From contig JAHBXR010000030.1 in the NCBI GenBank assembly GCA_019636335.1, positions 1 to 60,952 on the forward strand: 60,952 nt of DNA, in the 5' to 3' direction. This document shows positions 34,350 to 43,846 of this stretch, in pieces. Below the pieces are notes generated by a model. That model was given only the letters and a program-made list of their open reading frames with translations, was not told where the DNA came from and made no database searches. Position 1 is the first letter of the stretch. Every line of letters begins with the position of its first letter. A program made the translations under genes and the position numbers. The stretch is from Pirellulales bacterium. GTDB taxonomy: Bacteria > Planctomycetota > Planctomycetia > Pirellulales > JAEUIK01.

Positions 34350-34457
34350 ATGCTCGGCATTCAAATTCTCATCGTGATCGGGCTCTATGTCCTGATCGCT
34401 CTGGCGATCGTCGTCGCTGTCCGCCCACGTCCGGGCGAACGCCCGCCGCGACATTAG
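34350..34457 (+). CDS. 35-residue single-pass membrane ORF
   Basis: Starts at ATG 34350, nine bases after AGGGGGGT, and encodes one hydrophobic helix (IQILIVIGLYVLIALAIVVA) followed by a basic, Arg/Pro-rich tail (VRPRPGERPPRH). It would be a small inner-membrane protein with its tail inside. It lies alone in the gap between the DUF1570 gene and the convergent nadD. No family is known to me; chance cannot be ruled out. Confidence 0.45.
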   Translation: MLGIQILIVIGLYVLIALAIVVAVRPRPGERPPRH

Positions 34458-34509
34458 CCGCACTCACCTCCGCGGCAGGCGGGGGGAATCGTCAAGCCGT
34501 TCGCGCGAA

Positions 34510-35118
34510 TCAGGCCTGGTAGAGGGTGGCCGTTTCGATGTATTTCTCGACGGCCCGCGGCGTTTGAAAGCGAATTGAGCGGCCCGCGCCGATGCGTCGA
34601 CGAATCTCGCTGCTCGAGAGCTCAATAAGCGGCATCGGCACCAGGTGGCGCCGGAAATGGGCGATGCGTTCGGGACTGGCGATGCCCGTCAGGCAGCCGA
34701 AGTCGGGCTCCGGCGTGCTGGTTCTGGCGACCACGACCAGGGTGGCCAGTTCGCAGATGCGTGCCGGCTCGCGCCAGAGGGGCAAGTCGACGAGAGAATC
34801 GGCCCCCAGCAGGAAAAAGAGTTCGCGCGCGGGATCCTCGGCCTGGATCGCCGCGAGCGTCTCGACGGTATAACTCACGCCCCCCCGTTCGATCTCGTGC
34901 GAGCAGACCCGAAAGGATTCGTGACCGCCGATGGCCAGGGCCAGCATCTCGAGCCGTTGTGCCGCGGTCGATACGCTCTGGCCTTGTTTGTGCGGCGGGA
35001 CGGCTGCCGGCACGAACCAGACTTCGTCGAGTTGGCACGCTTCGCGGCAGAACTCGGCCAGCAACAGATGTCCGAAATGGACCGGATCGAACGTACCGCC
35101 GTAGATTCCCAGACGCAT
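34510..35118 (-). CDS. nadD: Nicotinate-nucleotide adenylyltransferase NadD
   Basis: Cytoplasmic enzyme that joins nicotinate mononucleotide and ATP to give deamido-NAD. The 202 residues match the family. The ATP-binding GGTFDPVHFGHL (7-18, with the HxGH motif as HFGH), substrate-binding FVPAAVPPHKQG and FFLLGADSLVDLPLWREP, and C-terminal SSSEIRRRIGAGRSI are visible. It diverges from priA by 119 bases. Confidence 0.94.
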   Translation of the reverse strand: MRLGIYGGTFDPVHFGHLLLAEFCREACQLDEVWFVPAAVPPHKQGQSVSTAAQRLEMLALAIGGHESFRVCSHEIERGGVSYTVETLAAIQAEDPARELFFLLGADSLVDLPLWREPARICELATLVVVARTSTPEPDFGCLTGIASPERIAHFRRHLVPMPLIELSSSEIRRRIGAGRSIRFQTPRAVEKYIETATLYQA

Positions 35119-35237
35119 GGCAACCCGCGGCCCGCTTGCAGGCCGAAAACATCCCTACAATATTCTTGTTCAACTCCACGCTGCTCGTACGAGGTATCGT
35201 ACAACGCGCGCCGCCGCTACACCATTGCCGAGCCACC

Positions 35238-37514
35238 ATGTCCGGGGAACAACGAGAGCTTTTCGAGACGGCGCCGGCCCCTTGGGAGGTCGACGATGCC
35301 GTGGAGCAACTCGTGGCGACCGTGGTTTTTCCGACGGGCCCTGCCCAGCCGTTCGACTATGCCGTGCCCGAGCGACTTCGCGACATGCTACGCGTCGGCA
35401 TGCGGGTCCGCGTTCCGCTGGGACGGGGAGATCGCGTGGCTCAGGGATACTGCGTGAGGCTGGAGCCGCGACAAAGCTCGCGGCGATTGAAGGAAATCTC
35501 GAAGCTGGTCGACCGCCGGCACCTGCTGACGCCGGCCATGCTGCGTCTGACGGAATGGATGGCCGAGCACTATCTGTGCCCCTGGGGGCAGGTGCTCGAG
35601 GCGGTCGTCCCGGCGGGGGTGCGCATGGACGCCGGCACGCGGGGCACGCAATTTCTGTCGGTCAACCGCGACGCGCTCCAACAGATCGACCGGTCGAAGC
35701 TGCCCGCCAAACAGGCGATCGTCATCGAGCATCTTGCCGCGGCGACGTCGCCGCTGACGGCACAGCAGCTTGCCTCGGCGTGTCGGTGTACGCTGGCCCC
35801 CATCAACGCGCTTCGCAAGAAGGGACTCATCGCGGCCCGCACCGAGCGCGTCCGCACGCATCAGGCCGAAGAGGCGGCCGTCGAGCGCGACTCGGGACAC
35901 GAGTTGAATCTCGACCAGCAGCAGGCGCTCGACACGATTCTGGCGGCGTTGCGGGGACGCCGCTACGAGACGTTACTGCTGCATGGCGTAACCGGCAGCG
36001 GCAAGACCGAGGTCTATATCCGGGCTATTGAAGAGGTCGTCTCCTACGGTCGCCAGGCGATCGTGCTGGTGCCCGAGATCAGCCTTACGCCCCAAACGCG
36101 CCAGCGTTTCCGGGCCCGCTTCGACCACGTGGCCGTGTTGCACAGCCATCTCACCGATTCAGAGCGGCACCGCCACTGGGAACGCATCGCGACGGGAGAG
36201 GTGCAGGTGGTGGTCGGCGCGCGGAGCGCCATTTTTGCCCCCACGCCCCATCTCGGCCTGATCGTGGTGGATGAAGAGCACGAATCGTCGTTCAAGCAGG
36301 ATTCTGCCCCGCGTTATCATGCCCGCGATGTGGCCATCGAACGAGCGCGGGCCGAAGCCGTGCCCCTGGTGCTGGGCTCGGCGACGCCATCGCTCGAAAG
36401 CTGGCAGCGGGGGAGACAAGGCGTGTACCGGTTGCTCGAGTTGCCGCGCCGCGTACTCGACCGGCCCTTGCCCGCGGTGGGCACGATCGACCTGCGCGAA
36501 GAGCGTGCGGAGAAGGGTTCGCGCGGGGCGATCGGTCGGCGGATGTACGTGGCGATGCAACATGCGTTGGAAGCGGGCGGACAAGTGATTCTGTTTCTCA
36601 ACCGCCGAGGCTTCGCCACCCACATTCAGTGTCCGTCGTGCGGCGAAGTGGTGAATTGTCCCCACTGCGAGATCGCCCTGACGCATCATCGCCACGGCGA
36701 GATGGCCTTGTGCCATTACTGCGACTTTCAGATGCCCGCCCCGCTCAACTGCCCCCAGTGCGGCGCGAGTGGCATTCGCTACAGCGGCTCGGGCACGCAA
36801 CGGCTCGAGGCCGAGGTCCACCAGCGTTTTCCGAACTATCCGCTCATTCGCATGGATACCGACGCCATGCAACGTCCTGGCAGCCATGAGGCGGCACTGG
36901 CGCGCTTTCGCTCGGGGGAGGTGCGCATTCTGCTCGGGACGCAGATGATCGCCAAGGGGCTCGACTTCCCCAATGTCACGCTGGTCGGGGTGATCAATGC
37001 CGATACGTCGTTGCACCTGCCCGACTTCCGCGCTTCGGAACGGACGTTTCAACTCTTGGCGCAGGTCGCCGGGCGGACGGGGCGAGGCGAGCAGGGGGGG
37101 CGCGTCTTGATCCAGACGGTGAGCCCCGAACATCCCGCGATCCAGGCGGCGATCGATCACGATTGCGACAAGTTCGCGGCTTATGAATTGCCCATGCGCG
37201 AGGCGTTGTGCTACCCGCCGTTCGGCAGCATGATTCGGTTGATCGTACGTGGCGTGCAGGAGCCGGTCGTGGCGGCGTTCACGGGTCAGGTGGTCGACGA
37301 GCTGCGTCGTCTGCTGGCCGAGAGCAAGGCACGCGTGCTCGGTCCCGCGCCGGCTCCGTTCGCGAAGCTGCGTGGCAAGTATCGCTATCACATTCTGTTG
37401 CAGGATAGCGACGACACGGCACTACGAACGGCCGTGCGGCAAGTGCTCGAAGATCTTCGCGCGCCGGACGACGTGGAATGGGTGACCGACGTCGATCCGC
37501 TCTCGATGCTATAG
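35238..37514 (+). CDS. priA: Primosomal replication restart helicase PriA
   Basis: ATP-dependent 3'-5' DNA helicase that reloads the replisome at stalled forks. The 758 residues include the N-terminal DNA-binding domain (TVVFPTGPAQPFDYAVPERL), Walker A GVTGSGKTEVY (250 onwards), Walker B DEEHESSFKQ, and the zinc region with paired cysteines (CPSCGEVVNCPHC, CHYCDF, CPQCG), then helicase motifs ILLGTQMIAKGLDFPNVTLV and QVAGRTGRGEQGG. The open frame extends to 34761 but MSGEQRELFE at 35238 begins the recognisable protein. Convergent with the priming transferase gene, 32 bases apart. Confidence 0.95.
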   Translation: MSGEQRELFETAPAPWEVDDAVEQLVATVVFPTGPAQPFDYAVPERLRDMLRVGMRVRVPLGRGDRVAQGYCVRLEPRQSSRRLKEISKLVDRRHLLTPAMLRLTEWMAEHYLCPWGQVLEAVVPAGVRMDAGTRGTQFLSVNRDALQQIDRSKLPAKQAIVIEHLAAATSPLTAQQLASACRCTLAPINALRKKGLIAARTERVRTHQAEEAAVERDSGHELNLDQQQALDTILAALRGRRYETLLLHGVTGSGKTEVYIRAIEEVVSYGRQAIVLVPEISLTPQTRQRFRARFDHVAVLHSHLTDSERHRHWERIATGEVQVVVGARSAIFAPTPHLGLIVVDEEHESSFKQDSAPRYHARDVAIERARAEAVPLVLGSATPSLESWQRGRQGVYRLLELPRRVLDRPLPAVGTIDLREERAEKGSRGAIGRRMYVAMQHALEAGGQVILFLNRRGFATHIQCPSCGEVVNCPHCEIALTHHRHGEMALCHYCDFQMPAPLNCPQCGASGIRYSGSGTQRLEAEVHQRFPNYPLIRMDTDAMQRPGSHEAALARFRSGEVRILLGTQMIAKGLDFPNVTLVGVINADTSLHLPDFRASERTFQLLAQVAGRTGRGEQGGRVLIQTVSPEHPAIQAAIDHDCDKFAAYELPMREALCYPPFGSMIRLIVRGVQEPVVAAFTGQVVDELRRLLAESKARVLGPAPAPFAKLRGKYRYHILLQDSDDTALRTAVRQVLEDLRAPDDVEWVTDVDPLSML

Positions 37515-37546
37515 GTTCGGCACGACCAGGTGAAACGGCGGCGGCC

Positions 37547-38140
37547 CTATCCTCGCGCGACGGCCAGAAACGTCTGCACGATAATCCAGAGATCCAACCC
37601 CAGCGACTGTCGAGCGATATAGTCTTTGGCCAGGGCGATCTTGTCGGGCAAGATCTTCTCGACGTACTCGGCCTCGGGATCGGCGGCGGCGCCGAGCAGG
37701 GCCGCCTCGTCGCGGTATTTCAAGGAAGCAAGATCGGTAATCCCTGGCCGCACGCGCAGAATTTCTTCGTAGTCGTGCCGGAACATCTCGACGTAGCGAG
37801 GCACTTCGGGACGCGGTCCGACGAAGCTCATCTCGCCGACCAGGACATTGATGAGTTGGGGGAGCTCGTCGATCTTGGTCATCCGCAGCACGTGCCCCAC
37901 GCGCGTGATGCGGGGATCGCGGCCGGCGGTGATGGCCGCGCCACGCTGCGGGGCGTCGACGACCATGGTGCGAAACTTGTTGATGCGAAAGGGCCGAAGC
38001 CCGCGCCCCATGCGTTCCTGACGGAACAAGACCGGCCCGGGGGAGGTGGCTTTCACAGCCAGCGTCACCAATAGCAAGAGGGGCGCCAGCAGCACCAGCC
38101 CGACGAACGAAACACCGACATCGAACGCCCGCTTAATCAC
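37547..38140 (-). CDS. Phosphoglycosyl transferase that primes polysaccharide synthesis
   Basis: A 197-residue monotopic membrane enzyme of the bacterial sugar transferase family (PglC/WcaJ core size). It moves a sugar-1-phosphate from a UDP-sugar to undecaprenyl phosphate. The N-terminal hydrophobic hairpin (VSFVGLVLLAPLLLLVTLAV) precedes SPGPVLFRQERMG, INKFRTMVVDAP, the catalytic-type TKIDELPQLINVLVGEMSFV and GPRPEVPRY. The start is GTG at 38140, overlapping the aminotransferase stop by four bases. Together with the aminotransferase and the FlaA1-type dehydratase it forms a Pgl-like set. Last gene of the polysaccharide locus. Confidence 0.92.
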   Translation of the reverse strand: MIKRAFDVGVSFVGLVLLAPLLLLVTLAVKATSPGPVLFRQERMGRGLRPFRINKFRTMVVDAPQRGAAITAGRDPRITRVGHVLRMTKIDELPQLINVLVGEMSFVGPRPEVPRYVEMFRHDYEEILRVRPGITDLASLKYRDEAALLGAAADPEAEYVEKILPDKIALAKDYIARQSLGLDLWIIVQTFLAVARG

Positions 38141-39309
38141 CGCCGGTGCTCCGCGACGATGCTGCGAACGGTATCGGCGACGTACTGGAGCGACTCGTCC
38201 GGCAGCGAAGGATAGATCGGCAACGTGATGATACGATCGTAGAGCCCGCGCGCGACGGGGAAATCGTCGGGCCGATAGCCGAACGTATCGCGGTAATAGG
38301 GCTGCATGTGGAGCGGGATGTAGTGGACGCTCGTGCCGATGCCCGCCTCGTCGAGCTGGCGAATGAACGCATTGCGGTCGATCGAGAGTTGCTCTAGTTC
38401 GAGCTGGATGACGAACAAGTGCCAGGAATGCTGCACGTGCGCCTGCGCTCGCGGCAACTTGATCTGCGGCACGTCGGCCAGTTGTTCGCAGTAGCGCGCG
38501 GCACAACGTTCGCGGCGGCGCCAGAAATCATCGGCACGCGACAATTGCCCCAGTCCGAGCGCGGCCGCCGTATCGGTCAGGTTGTACTTGAAGCCGGGAT
38601 AGACCACCTCGTAGTACCACGAACCTTCGGCACTGAAGCGTTTCCAGGCATCCTTGCTCAGTCCGTGCAGGCTGCGGATGCGCACGCGTTCGGCCAGCTC
38701 GTCGTCGTCGGTGGTGAGCATGCCCCCTTCGCCAGTGGTGATCGTCTTGTTGGCATAGAACGAAAAACAGGTCAGATCGCCGATCGTGCCGACGGTGCGG
38801 CCACGATACTGGGCCGGCAGCGCGTGGGCCGCGTCTTCGACGACCCACAGATCATACTGCGCGGCGATCTCGAGCAGCCGATCCATCTCGCACGGCTGGC
38901 CACCGTAATGAACCGGCACCATCGCCTTGGTCCGCGAAGTCACCGCGGCGGCGACGCAGGCCGGATCCATGTTCATCGTGTCGGGCAGGCAGTCGACGAA
39001 GACCGGCTTCGCCCCTTGATGGACGACCACTTCCGCCGTGGCGGTGAAGGTCATCGTCGGCACGATCACCTCGTCGCCGGGGCCAATGCCCGCGGCGTTC
39101 AGCGCCAGGTGGAGGGCGGCCGTGGCGGAGTTCACGGCCAGGGCATGCTTGGCGCCCACGCGCTCGGCAAAGTTGCTTTCAAACTGCCGCGTGCGGGGGC
39201 CGGTTGTGAGCCAGCCCGAGCGCAACGTCTCGGCGACCGCGGCGATCTCCTCCTCGGAGATCTCTGGCCGGAAGAAGGGGACTTTGGGTTGCTTGAGTGG
39301 AGCGGTCAT
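38137..39309 (-). CDS. DegT/DnrJ/EryC1/StrS family sugar aminotransferase
   Basis: A 390-residue PLP-dependent enzyme that puts an amino group on a nucleotide-activated keto sugar. The PLP lysine is in CFSFYANKTITTGEGGM; other blocks are AVNSATAALHLAL, PTMTFTATAEVVVHQGAKP, VEDAAHALPAQYRGR and GFKYNLTDTAAALGLGQL. The ATG at 39309 was chosen; the longer frame from 39513 overlaps the heparinase gene. The product is probably a UDP-4-amino-4,6-dideoxy sugar if the FlaA1-type dehydratase supplies the substrate; this is inferred from the set of genes. No acetyltransferase (PglD type) is found near it. Confidence 0.93.
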   Translation of the reverse strand: MTAPLKQPKVPFFRPEISEEEIAAVAETLRSGWLTTGPRTRQFESNFAERVGAKHALAVNSATAALHLALNAAGIGPGDEVIVPTMTFTATAEVVVHQGAKPVFVDCLPDTMNMDPACVAAAVTSRTKAMVPVHYGGQPCEMDRLLEIAAQYDLWVVEDAAHALPAQYRGRTVGTIGDLTCFSFYANKTITTGEGGMLTTDDDELAERVRIRSLHGLSKDAWKRFSAEGSWYYEVVYPGFKYNLTDTAAALGLGQLSRADDFWRRRERCAARYCEQLADVPQIKLPRAQAHVQHSWHLFVIQLELEQLSIDRNAFIRQLDEAGIGTSVHYIPLHMQPYYRDTFGYRPDDFPVARGLYDRIITLPIYPSLPDESLQYVADTVRSIVAEHRR

Positions 39310-39370
39310 CGTGCCAGTTGGTTCTGTCGTGATACGGATGGGTCTACCGCCTGATCGTTTCGTCGAGATT

Positions 39371-41008
39371 TCATTTCGCCGCAGGCTGAGAACCCCAAGC
39401 AAACTTGCAGGTCGCGCGGCCTTGCTCGACCGGCACGACCAGGCAACGGTTGGGCACGGCCAGGCCGAACTCGGGATGGTACTGCGTCGCCTCGACGCGG
39501 CATTCCCGGGCATTAGTCGTAAAGACCATCTGCCACGCGCCAGCCTGCAATTCGAACTCGCTAGCGGTGCGGAAAGTCACCACAACCTCGGGGTGCAGGT
39601 GGAATCTGGCGTAAGCCTGGTCGTAGCTTCCTTCGAGCTGGTCTTCGATCGTGAGCGTATGCTTCTCCAGGGTGAACGTTCGCCGATGCGTCACACGGCC
39701 CGGCAAACGCCGATAACCGTCGTGCGCGCAGGAGACGACCAGCGTTTCTCCCTCGACCTGCACGCGCAAGCCGCAGGGATGCGCCCGCCGGGCGACGCGA
39801 AAGTTTCCCCACAACTCCGACGAGCTGTGGCCATCGACCTCGACCGAGTTGTGTGCCGCCGTGGCACGCTCTCGCTCGCGCTGGCGGTCGTTACCATAGT
39901 AGACGGACGTGCCCGAGTTGACGATGACACGCTGCGGGCCGAGTGCAAACTCGAGTCCGAGAACATCGGCATGGCCATGTCCGGGGATGTAGGCCGGTCC
40001 GATTTCACCCACGTCGACGACAGCTACGGCGTCGCCATGCTGGAGCCGCACGTAACCGCTGTCGGCCAAGTGCGTGATTCCTTCCGTTGGAGCAGGGATG
40101 GGGGGCAGTCCCAATCGTGCGGCATAGGCGTCGAGTTCCGCCACTTCGGGGGCAATGCCGAAAGCCGCGTCGTTGAAGAGCGTGATGCGGCCGTCGGGGA
40201 GGCACATCGCGGCGAGCCAATGGCGCATGCGCGTGGCCAGTTCGCGCCACGGCGACTCGGGGGCCACGCGGTAGACCTGCCAGAGGTTCAACAGATCGAG
40301 CACATCTTCCAGGATGAGCGCGTGATACATCGGGCTGAGCTCGAAGTGGGCCCCGTCGGGCAGAATCTGCTCGGCAAATTCGCGGCAGAACAGATCACAA
40401 CCTTGCCGCAGCCATCGGTCGGCTTCGTCGCCGGCGAAGTACAACCCGGCAAAGACTAGCGCCTTGGCGTTGGCCAAGAGATGGTTGCCCAAGAGGTGAT
40501 ACTCGATCCGCTGGGCGAGATTCCGTGTCTGCTGGGCAAGCGAATCGAGCACCGCCGCCGAGAGCACTTCGCCGGCCAGCGACCATTTGATCCAGCTCAC
40601 GATGCGTAGCGACAGGGGGTAAGGGTCCCAGCCGCGGCCTTCGAACGGCGGATTCTCGCGCGGCCAGCGCTCGACGAGCTCGAGATGCCAGGCACGCCGC
40701 GCGGCGGCGTCGCGGGCGAAGAGATCTTCGAAATAGTGCAGGTTGTAGAGCCAGAGTTGATCGACGGCCGGATCGTTCCAGCCCGCGGGGAACGACAGCT
40801 CGCGCTGGCGATTCAAAAAGCGAAACCCGTGGGAGGCGAACATGCGTGGCTCGCGCGCGGGGGTCTCAAGCCAGTCACCGACGGTAGGCCGTAGCGGCGG
40901 GGCAGGGCGGCGATCGATCGCGGGGCGGCGCAGTCGCTGGGCAAGGCGCGAACCGATTTGCACCGGCCGCATGTGTCGCAGCGTGTGGAAATAAAGAGCC
41001 AGCTTCAC
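39371..41008 (-). CDS. Heparinase II/III-like protein of the polysaccharide locus
   Basis: A 545-residue protein with the two-domain layout of polysaccharide lyases: an alpha/alpha-toroid (about 60-330, LWLYNLHYFEDLFARD, RIVSWIKWSLAGEVLSAA) and a beta-sandwich (about 335-545) with the family block GHGHADVLGLEFALGPQR and VIVNSGTSVYYGNDRQR. Starts with GTG at 41008. No signal peptide is seen, unusual for a lyase acting outside the cell. Such proteins are regularly found beside the bi-domain oxidoreductase in polysaccharide loci; a role in trimming or modifying the polymer is possible but unproved. Confidence 0.88.
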   Translation of the reverse strand: MKLALYFHTLRHMRPVQIGSRLAQRLRRPAIDRRPAPPLRPTVGDWLETPAREPRMFASHGFRFLNRQRELSFPAGWNDPAVDQLWLYNLHYFEDLFARDAAARRAWHLELVERWPRENPPFEGRGWDPYPLSLRIVSWIKWSLAGEVLSAAVLDSLAQQTRNLAQRIEYHLLGNHLLANAKALVFAGLYFAGDEADRWLRQGCDLFCREFAEQILPDGAHFELSPMYHALILEDVLDLLNLWQVYRVAPESPWRELATRMRHWLAAMCLPDGRITLFNDAAFGIAPEVAELDAYAARLGLPPIPAPTEGITHLADSGYVRLQHGDAVAVVDVGEIGPAYIPGHGHADVLGLEFALGPQRVIVNSGTSVYYGNDRQRERERATAAHNSVEVDGHSSSELWGNFRVARRAHPCGLRVQVEGETLVVSCAHDGYRRLPGRVTHRRTFTLEKHTLTIEDQLEGSYDQAYARFHLHPEVVVTFRTASEFELQAGAWQMVFTTNARECRVEATQYHPEFGLAVPNRCLVVPVEQGRATCKFAWGSQPAAK

Positions 41009-41105
41009 GCCCGTCTATCCTGCGTGCTTCGGTACCAAGGTCAGGGGAATAAATGGCACTGCCACGCGGGTTCAGCAACGAGCCATGGCTGACGTTTTTT
41101 CCACC

Positions 41106-42500
41106 TTAGTCGTCGGTGGTGGCAATCTCCCAGCCCAGACCGTGGTAGCGGGCCTTGGTGCGTACCCGGGGAGCGGCGCGCACCAGGTCGATAATCGTCT
41201 GGTCTTCGCGTGCCTGCATCAGCACCTGGCCCACGTCGCGGAGCGGGCTACCGACGACGAGACACTCGGCCCATTCGAGCAGATCATCGAGTTGGTCGGT
41301 AATCAGCCCGGCGGCATGGGGGAGGTGTTTTTCGAGGAAGCCGCGGTTGGCGCCCAACAGGTTCGAAATGACCACCTGGGGATCGTAGATCTTGAGATCA
41401 TACCCCTTGCCGATCAGCATTTCGGCGAGGATGACGAGGGGGCTTTCGCGCAGGTCGTCGGTGCTGGGCTTGAACGAGAAGCCGATGAGCCCCACCTTGC
41501 GTTGCTCTTGCTGCTCGATGAGGCGGAAGGCGCTTTCGATCTGCTCGCGATTGCTGGCCGCGACATGCTCGAGCATGGGGAGCGCCACGTGGCGCTCGCG
41601 CGAATAGCCCACGATGGCACGCAAGTCTTTCGGCAGACACGAGCCACCGTAGGCAAAGCCGGGCTTGAGATAGTAGCGCGACAGGTTGAGCTTGTCGTCG
41701 TGACAGAAGATTTCCATCACGGCGTGGCTATCGATGCCGGCGGTCTTGGCGATGCGGCCGATCTCGTTGGCAAAGACGACCTTTACGGCGTGGAACAGGT
41801 TGCACGAGTATTTGACGAGCTCGGCCTCGCGGCGTCCCGTCATGAAGCAGGGGCCGGCGACGTTGGCATAGAGGGCGGCGATGCGGCGGGCGGCACGTTC
41901 ATCTTCGGCCCCGACCACGGTAAAGGGAGGATTTCGATAGTCGGCCAGGGCCGTCCCTTCGCGCAGAAACTCGGGATTGATGACCAGGTGAAAACCGTCT
42001 CCCGCCATGCGGCCCGAGACCTGCTCGATGAGCGAGGTGCAGTGCTCGGCCGTCCCCGGCAAGACGGTCGAGCGAATCACGACATCGTGCGAGGCGTCCT
42101 TCGCGCGGATGGCCTCGCCGATCGACTCGCAGACGCGGTAGAGGTGATCGAACTTGGGGAGTCCCGTCTCGGTGCTGGGCGTGCCGACGCAGATCAGCGA
42201 CAAGTCCGCCTCGGCCACGGCGGCGGCGGCGTTGTCGGTCGCGGAGAGTCGCCCCGAGGCGACCACCTGTCTGGCAAGTTCGGGCAGCCCCGGTTCGAGA
42301 AAGGGGACCTCACCCCGATTGATGGCGTCGACCTTGGCCGGCACGACCTCGACGCCGATGACGCGGTGGCCGGCCTCGGCCAGCGCGCAGGCCGAGACGC
42401 AGCCGACGTACCCCAGTCCGAACAGGGCGACGGTGCGCGGCACGAAGGGCTCGTTCCCCCGCGGCGCGTGGGCAGAGGAGGATGATTCGTCCGTGGTCAT
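41106..42500 (-). CDS. algD: GDP-mannose/UDP-sugar 6-dehydrogenase, AlgD-like
   Basis: A 464-residue NAD-dependent enzyme that oxidises a nucleotide sugar twice to its uronic acid. The NAD site is GLGYVGCVSACALAEAGHRV; the catalytic Cys lies in GFAYGGSCLPKDLRAI; KYSCNLFHAVKVVFANEIG and KLNLSRYYLKPGF are close to AlgD rather than to UDP-glucose dehydrogenases, so GDP-mannose is the better guess, giving GDP-mannuronate. The C-terminal part has GFSFKPSTDDLRESP. It overlaps the upstream glycosyltransferase by four bases (ATGA). The uronic acid fits the AsnB amidotransferase of the locus. The symbol reflects family resemblance, not proof of substrate. Confidence 0.9.
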   Translation of the reverse strand: MTTDESSSSAHAPRGNEPFVPRTVALFGLGYVGCVSACALAEAGHRVIGVEVVPAKVDAINRGEVPFLEPGLPELARQVVASGRLSATDNAAAAVAEADLSLICVGTPSTETGLPKFDHLYRVCESIGEAIRAKDASHDVVIRSTVLPGTAEHCTSLIEQVSGRMAGDGFHLVINPEFLREGTALADYRNPPFTVVGAEDERAARRIAALYANVAGPCFMTGRREAELVKYSCNLFHAVKVVFANEIGRIAKTAGIDSHAVMEIFCHDDKLNLSRYYLKPGFAYGGSCLPKDLRAIVGYSRERHVALPMLEHVAASNREQIESAFRLIEQQEQRKVGLIGFSFKPSTDDLRESPLVILAEMLIGKGYDLKIYDPQVVISNLLGANRGFLEKHLPHAAGLITDQLDDLLEWAECLVVGSPLRDVGQVLMQAREDQTIIDLVRAAPRVRTKARYHGLGWEIATTDD

Positions 42501-43846
42501 GAGTTCCCTTCACGCGAGTTGGACTCGGACGGCGTCGCCGTGCCGACGGTTGCTCGATCTGCCTGCGCGGGCGCCGGCAGCGGTGTGCCCTTCAGTTGGG
42601 CCAGCCAGTTGCGAATGATACTCGCCCACGACAGCTCTCGGTCGACCAACTCCACGCCGCGGCGTCCCATTTCGTCCCGCCGCGCGGGATCGTCGGCCAG
42701 TTGGAGAATGGCCTCGGCCAGCAGCTCAGGCGAGCCCGGGGGGACCTGCACGCCACAGCCATGCTCGGCGACCATGTCGGCCGATTCGCCGCGGCCAGAA
42801 TACACCACCGGCACGCCACACGCCAAAGGGGGAAACGTCTTCGAGAGACGCATCTTCTCGGCCACGGGCACGTCCTTCATCACGACGAGCGAAGCATAGG
42901 TGATCGACATGAGATGCACCATCTCGGCGAAAGGGGAATCGCCAAAGACGATGTTCGTCAGCCCGTATTCGGCCGCCTGCTGCTGCAAGACCGGTCGCAC
43001 GGGTCCCTTGCCGACGAGCAGCAGCACGATATCGGGCCGATCGCGGAGCACGCGGGCCGTTTCGACCAGCACTTCCAAGCCGTGGTAATGCGCGTGGGTA
43101 CCGGCGTAGGTGAAGGTGGTACGTCCGGCGACGCCCATTTTTTCGGCATAGGCCCGATCGTAGTGAAGGGGACGGAGCACGTCGGTGTCCGCGCCATTGG
43201 GCAGAAAACTGATCTGCGCGCGGGGAATGCCACGCTCGACGTAATAGTCGATAAAGCGGTGCGTTACGGTGGAGACGGTCCACGACTGCCGCATGAACAA
43301 GTTCTCGAACCACACGGCGACCGACAACAGCAACCTCCAGCCGACAAAGGAGAGTTGCTTGGCGACGTCGGTCTGCAAGTCGGGAATGTTGTAGATGTAG
43401 GGGACGCGGCGGAACCACTTCATGAGCAGCCCCGCCATGCCGAGCGAAATCGGCTGCGACTCGACGAACAACACGTCGACGTTTCGCATGAAGAAGAGCA
43501 GGTAGAACGTGGCGAAAAAGCTGAACGTGAGATAGTTGATGATGCGGCGGATCGGCTTGCGTCCCACCGCGGGGTAGAGCCACACGCGAGAGACGGGAAT
43601 CCCGTCGATCGTTTCGCGGAGGAAGAACTTGCCGCGATAGCCCTCGTGGATGACCCCCTCAGGATAGTTGGGCATGCCGGTCAGGACCCGCACGTCGATC
43701 CCCGCGCGTTTCAACTCGCGGGCGAGCATGGGCAGACGGATCTGCGGGGCGCCCGGCTCCGGCGGGTAGTACTGCGTGACGATGACCCAGCGTTCGCCGG
43801 GACTGCCGTCGGGGCGCCGTTTCTGTTTGCCTGGGCTGTCAGCCAT
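42497..43846 (-). CDS. Family GT4-like glycosyltransferase (WbuB type)
   Basis: A 449-residue GT-B enzyme. The N-terminal half opens with VTQYYPPEPGAPQIRLPMLA and has a hydrophobic stretch (about 102-120, YLTFSFFATFYLLFFMRNVD) suggesting membrane association; the C-terminal half has FTYAGTHAHYHGLEVLVETA, LLLVGKGPVRPVL, and a nucleotide-sugar site around KTFPPLACGVPVVYSG. This matches WbuB-like transferases of O-antigen loci. Its start overlaps the sulfotransferase end by eight bases and its end overlaps the AlgD-like gene by four. Donor and acceptor unknown. Confidence 0.9.
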   Translation of the reverse strand: MADSPGKQKRRPDGSPGERWVIVTQYYPPEPGAPQIRLPMLARELKRAGIDVRVLTGMPNYPEGVIHEGYRGKFFLRETIDGIPVSRVWLYPAVGRKPIRRIINYLTFSFFATFYLLFFMRNVDVLFVESQPISLGMAGLLMKWFRRVPYIYNIPDLQTDVAKQLSFVGWRLLLSVAVWFENLFMRQSWTVSTVTHRFIDYYVERGIPRAQISFLPNGADTDVLRPLHYDRAYAEKMGVAGRTTFTYAGTHAHYHGLEVLVETARVLRDRPDIVLLLVGKGPVRPVLQQQAAEYGLTNIVFGDSPFAEMVHLMSITYASLVVMKDVPVAEKMRLSKTFPPLACGVPVVYSGRGESADMVAEHGCGVQVPPGSPELLAEAILQLADDPARRDEMGRRGVELVDRELSWASIIRNWLAQLKGTPLPAPAQADRATVGTATPSESNSREGNS

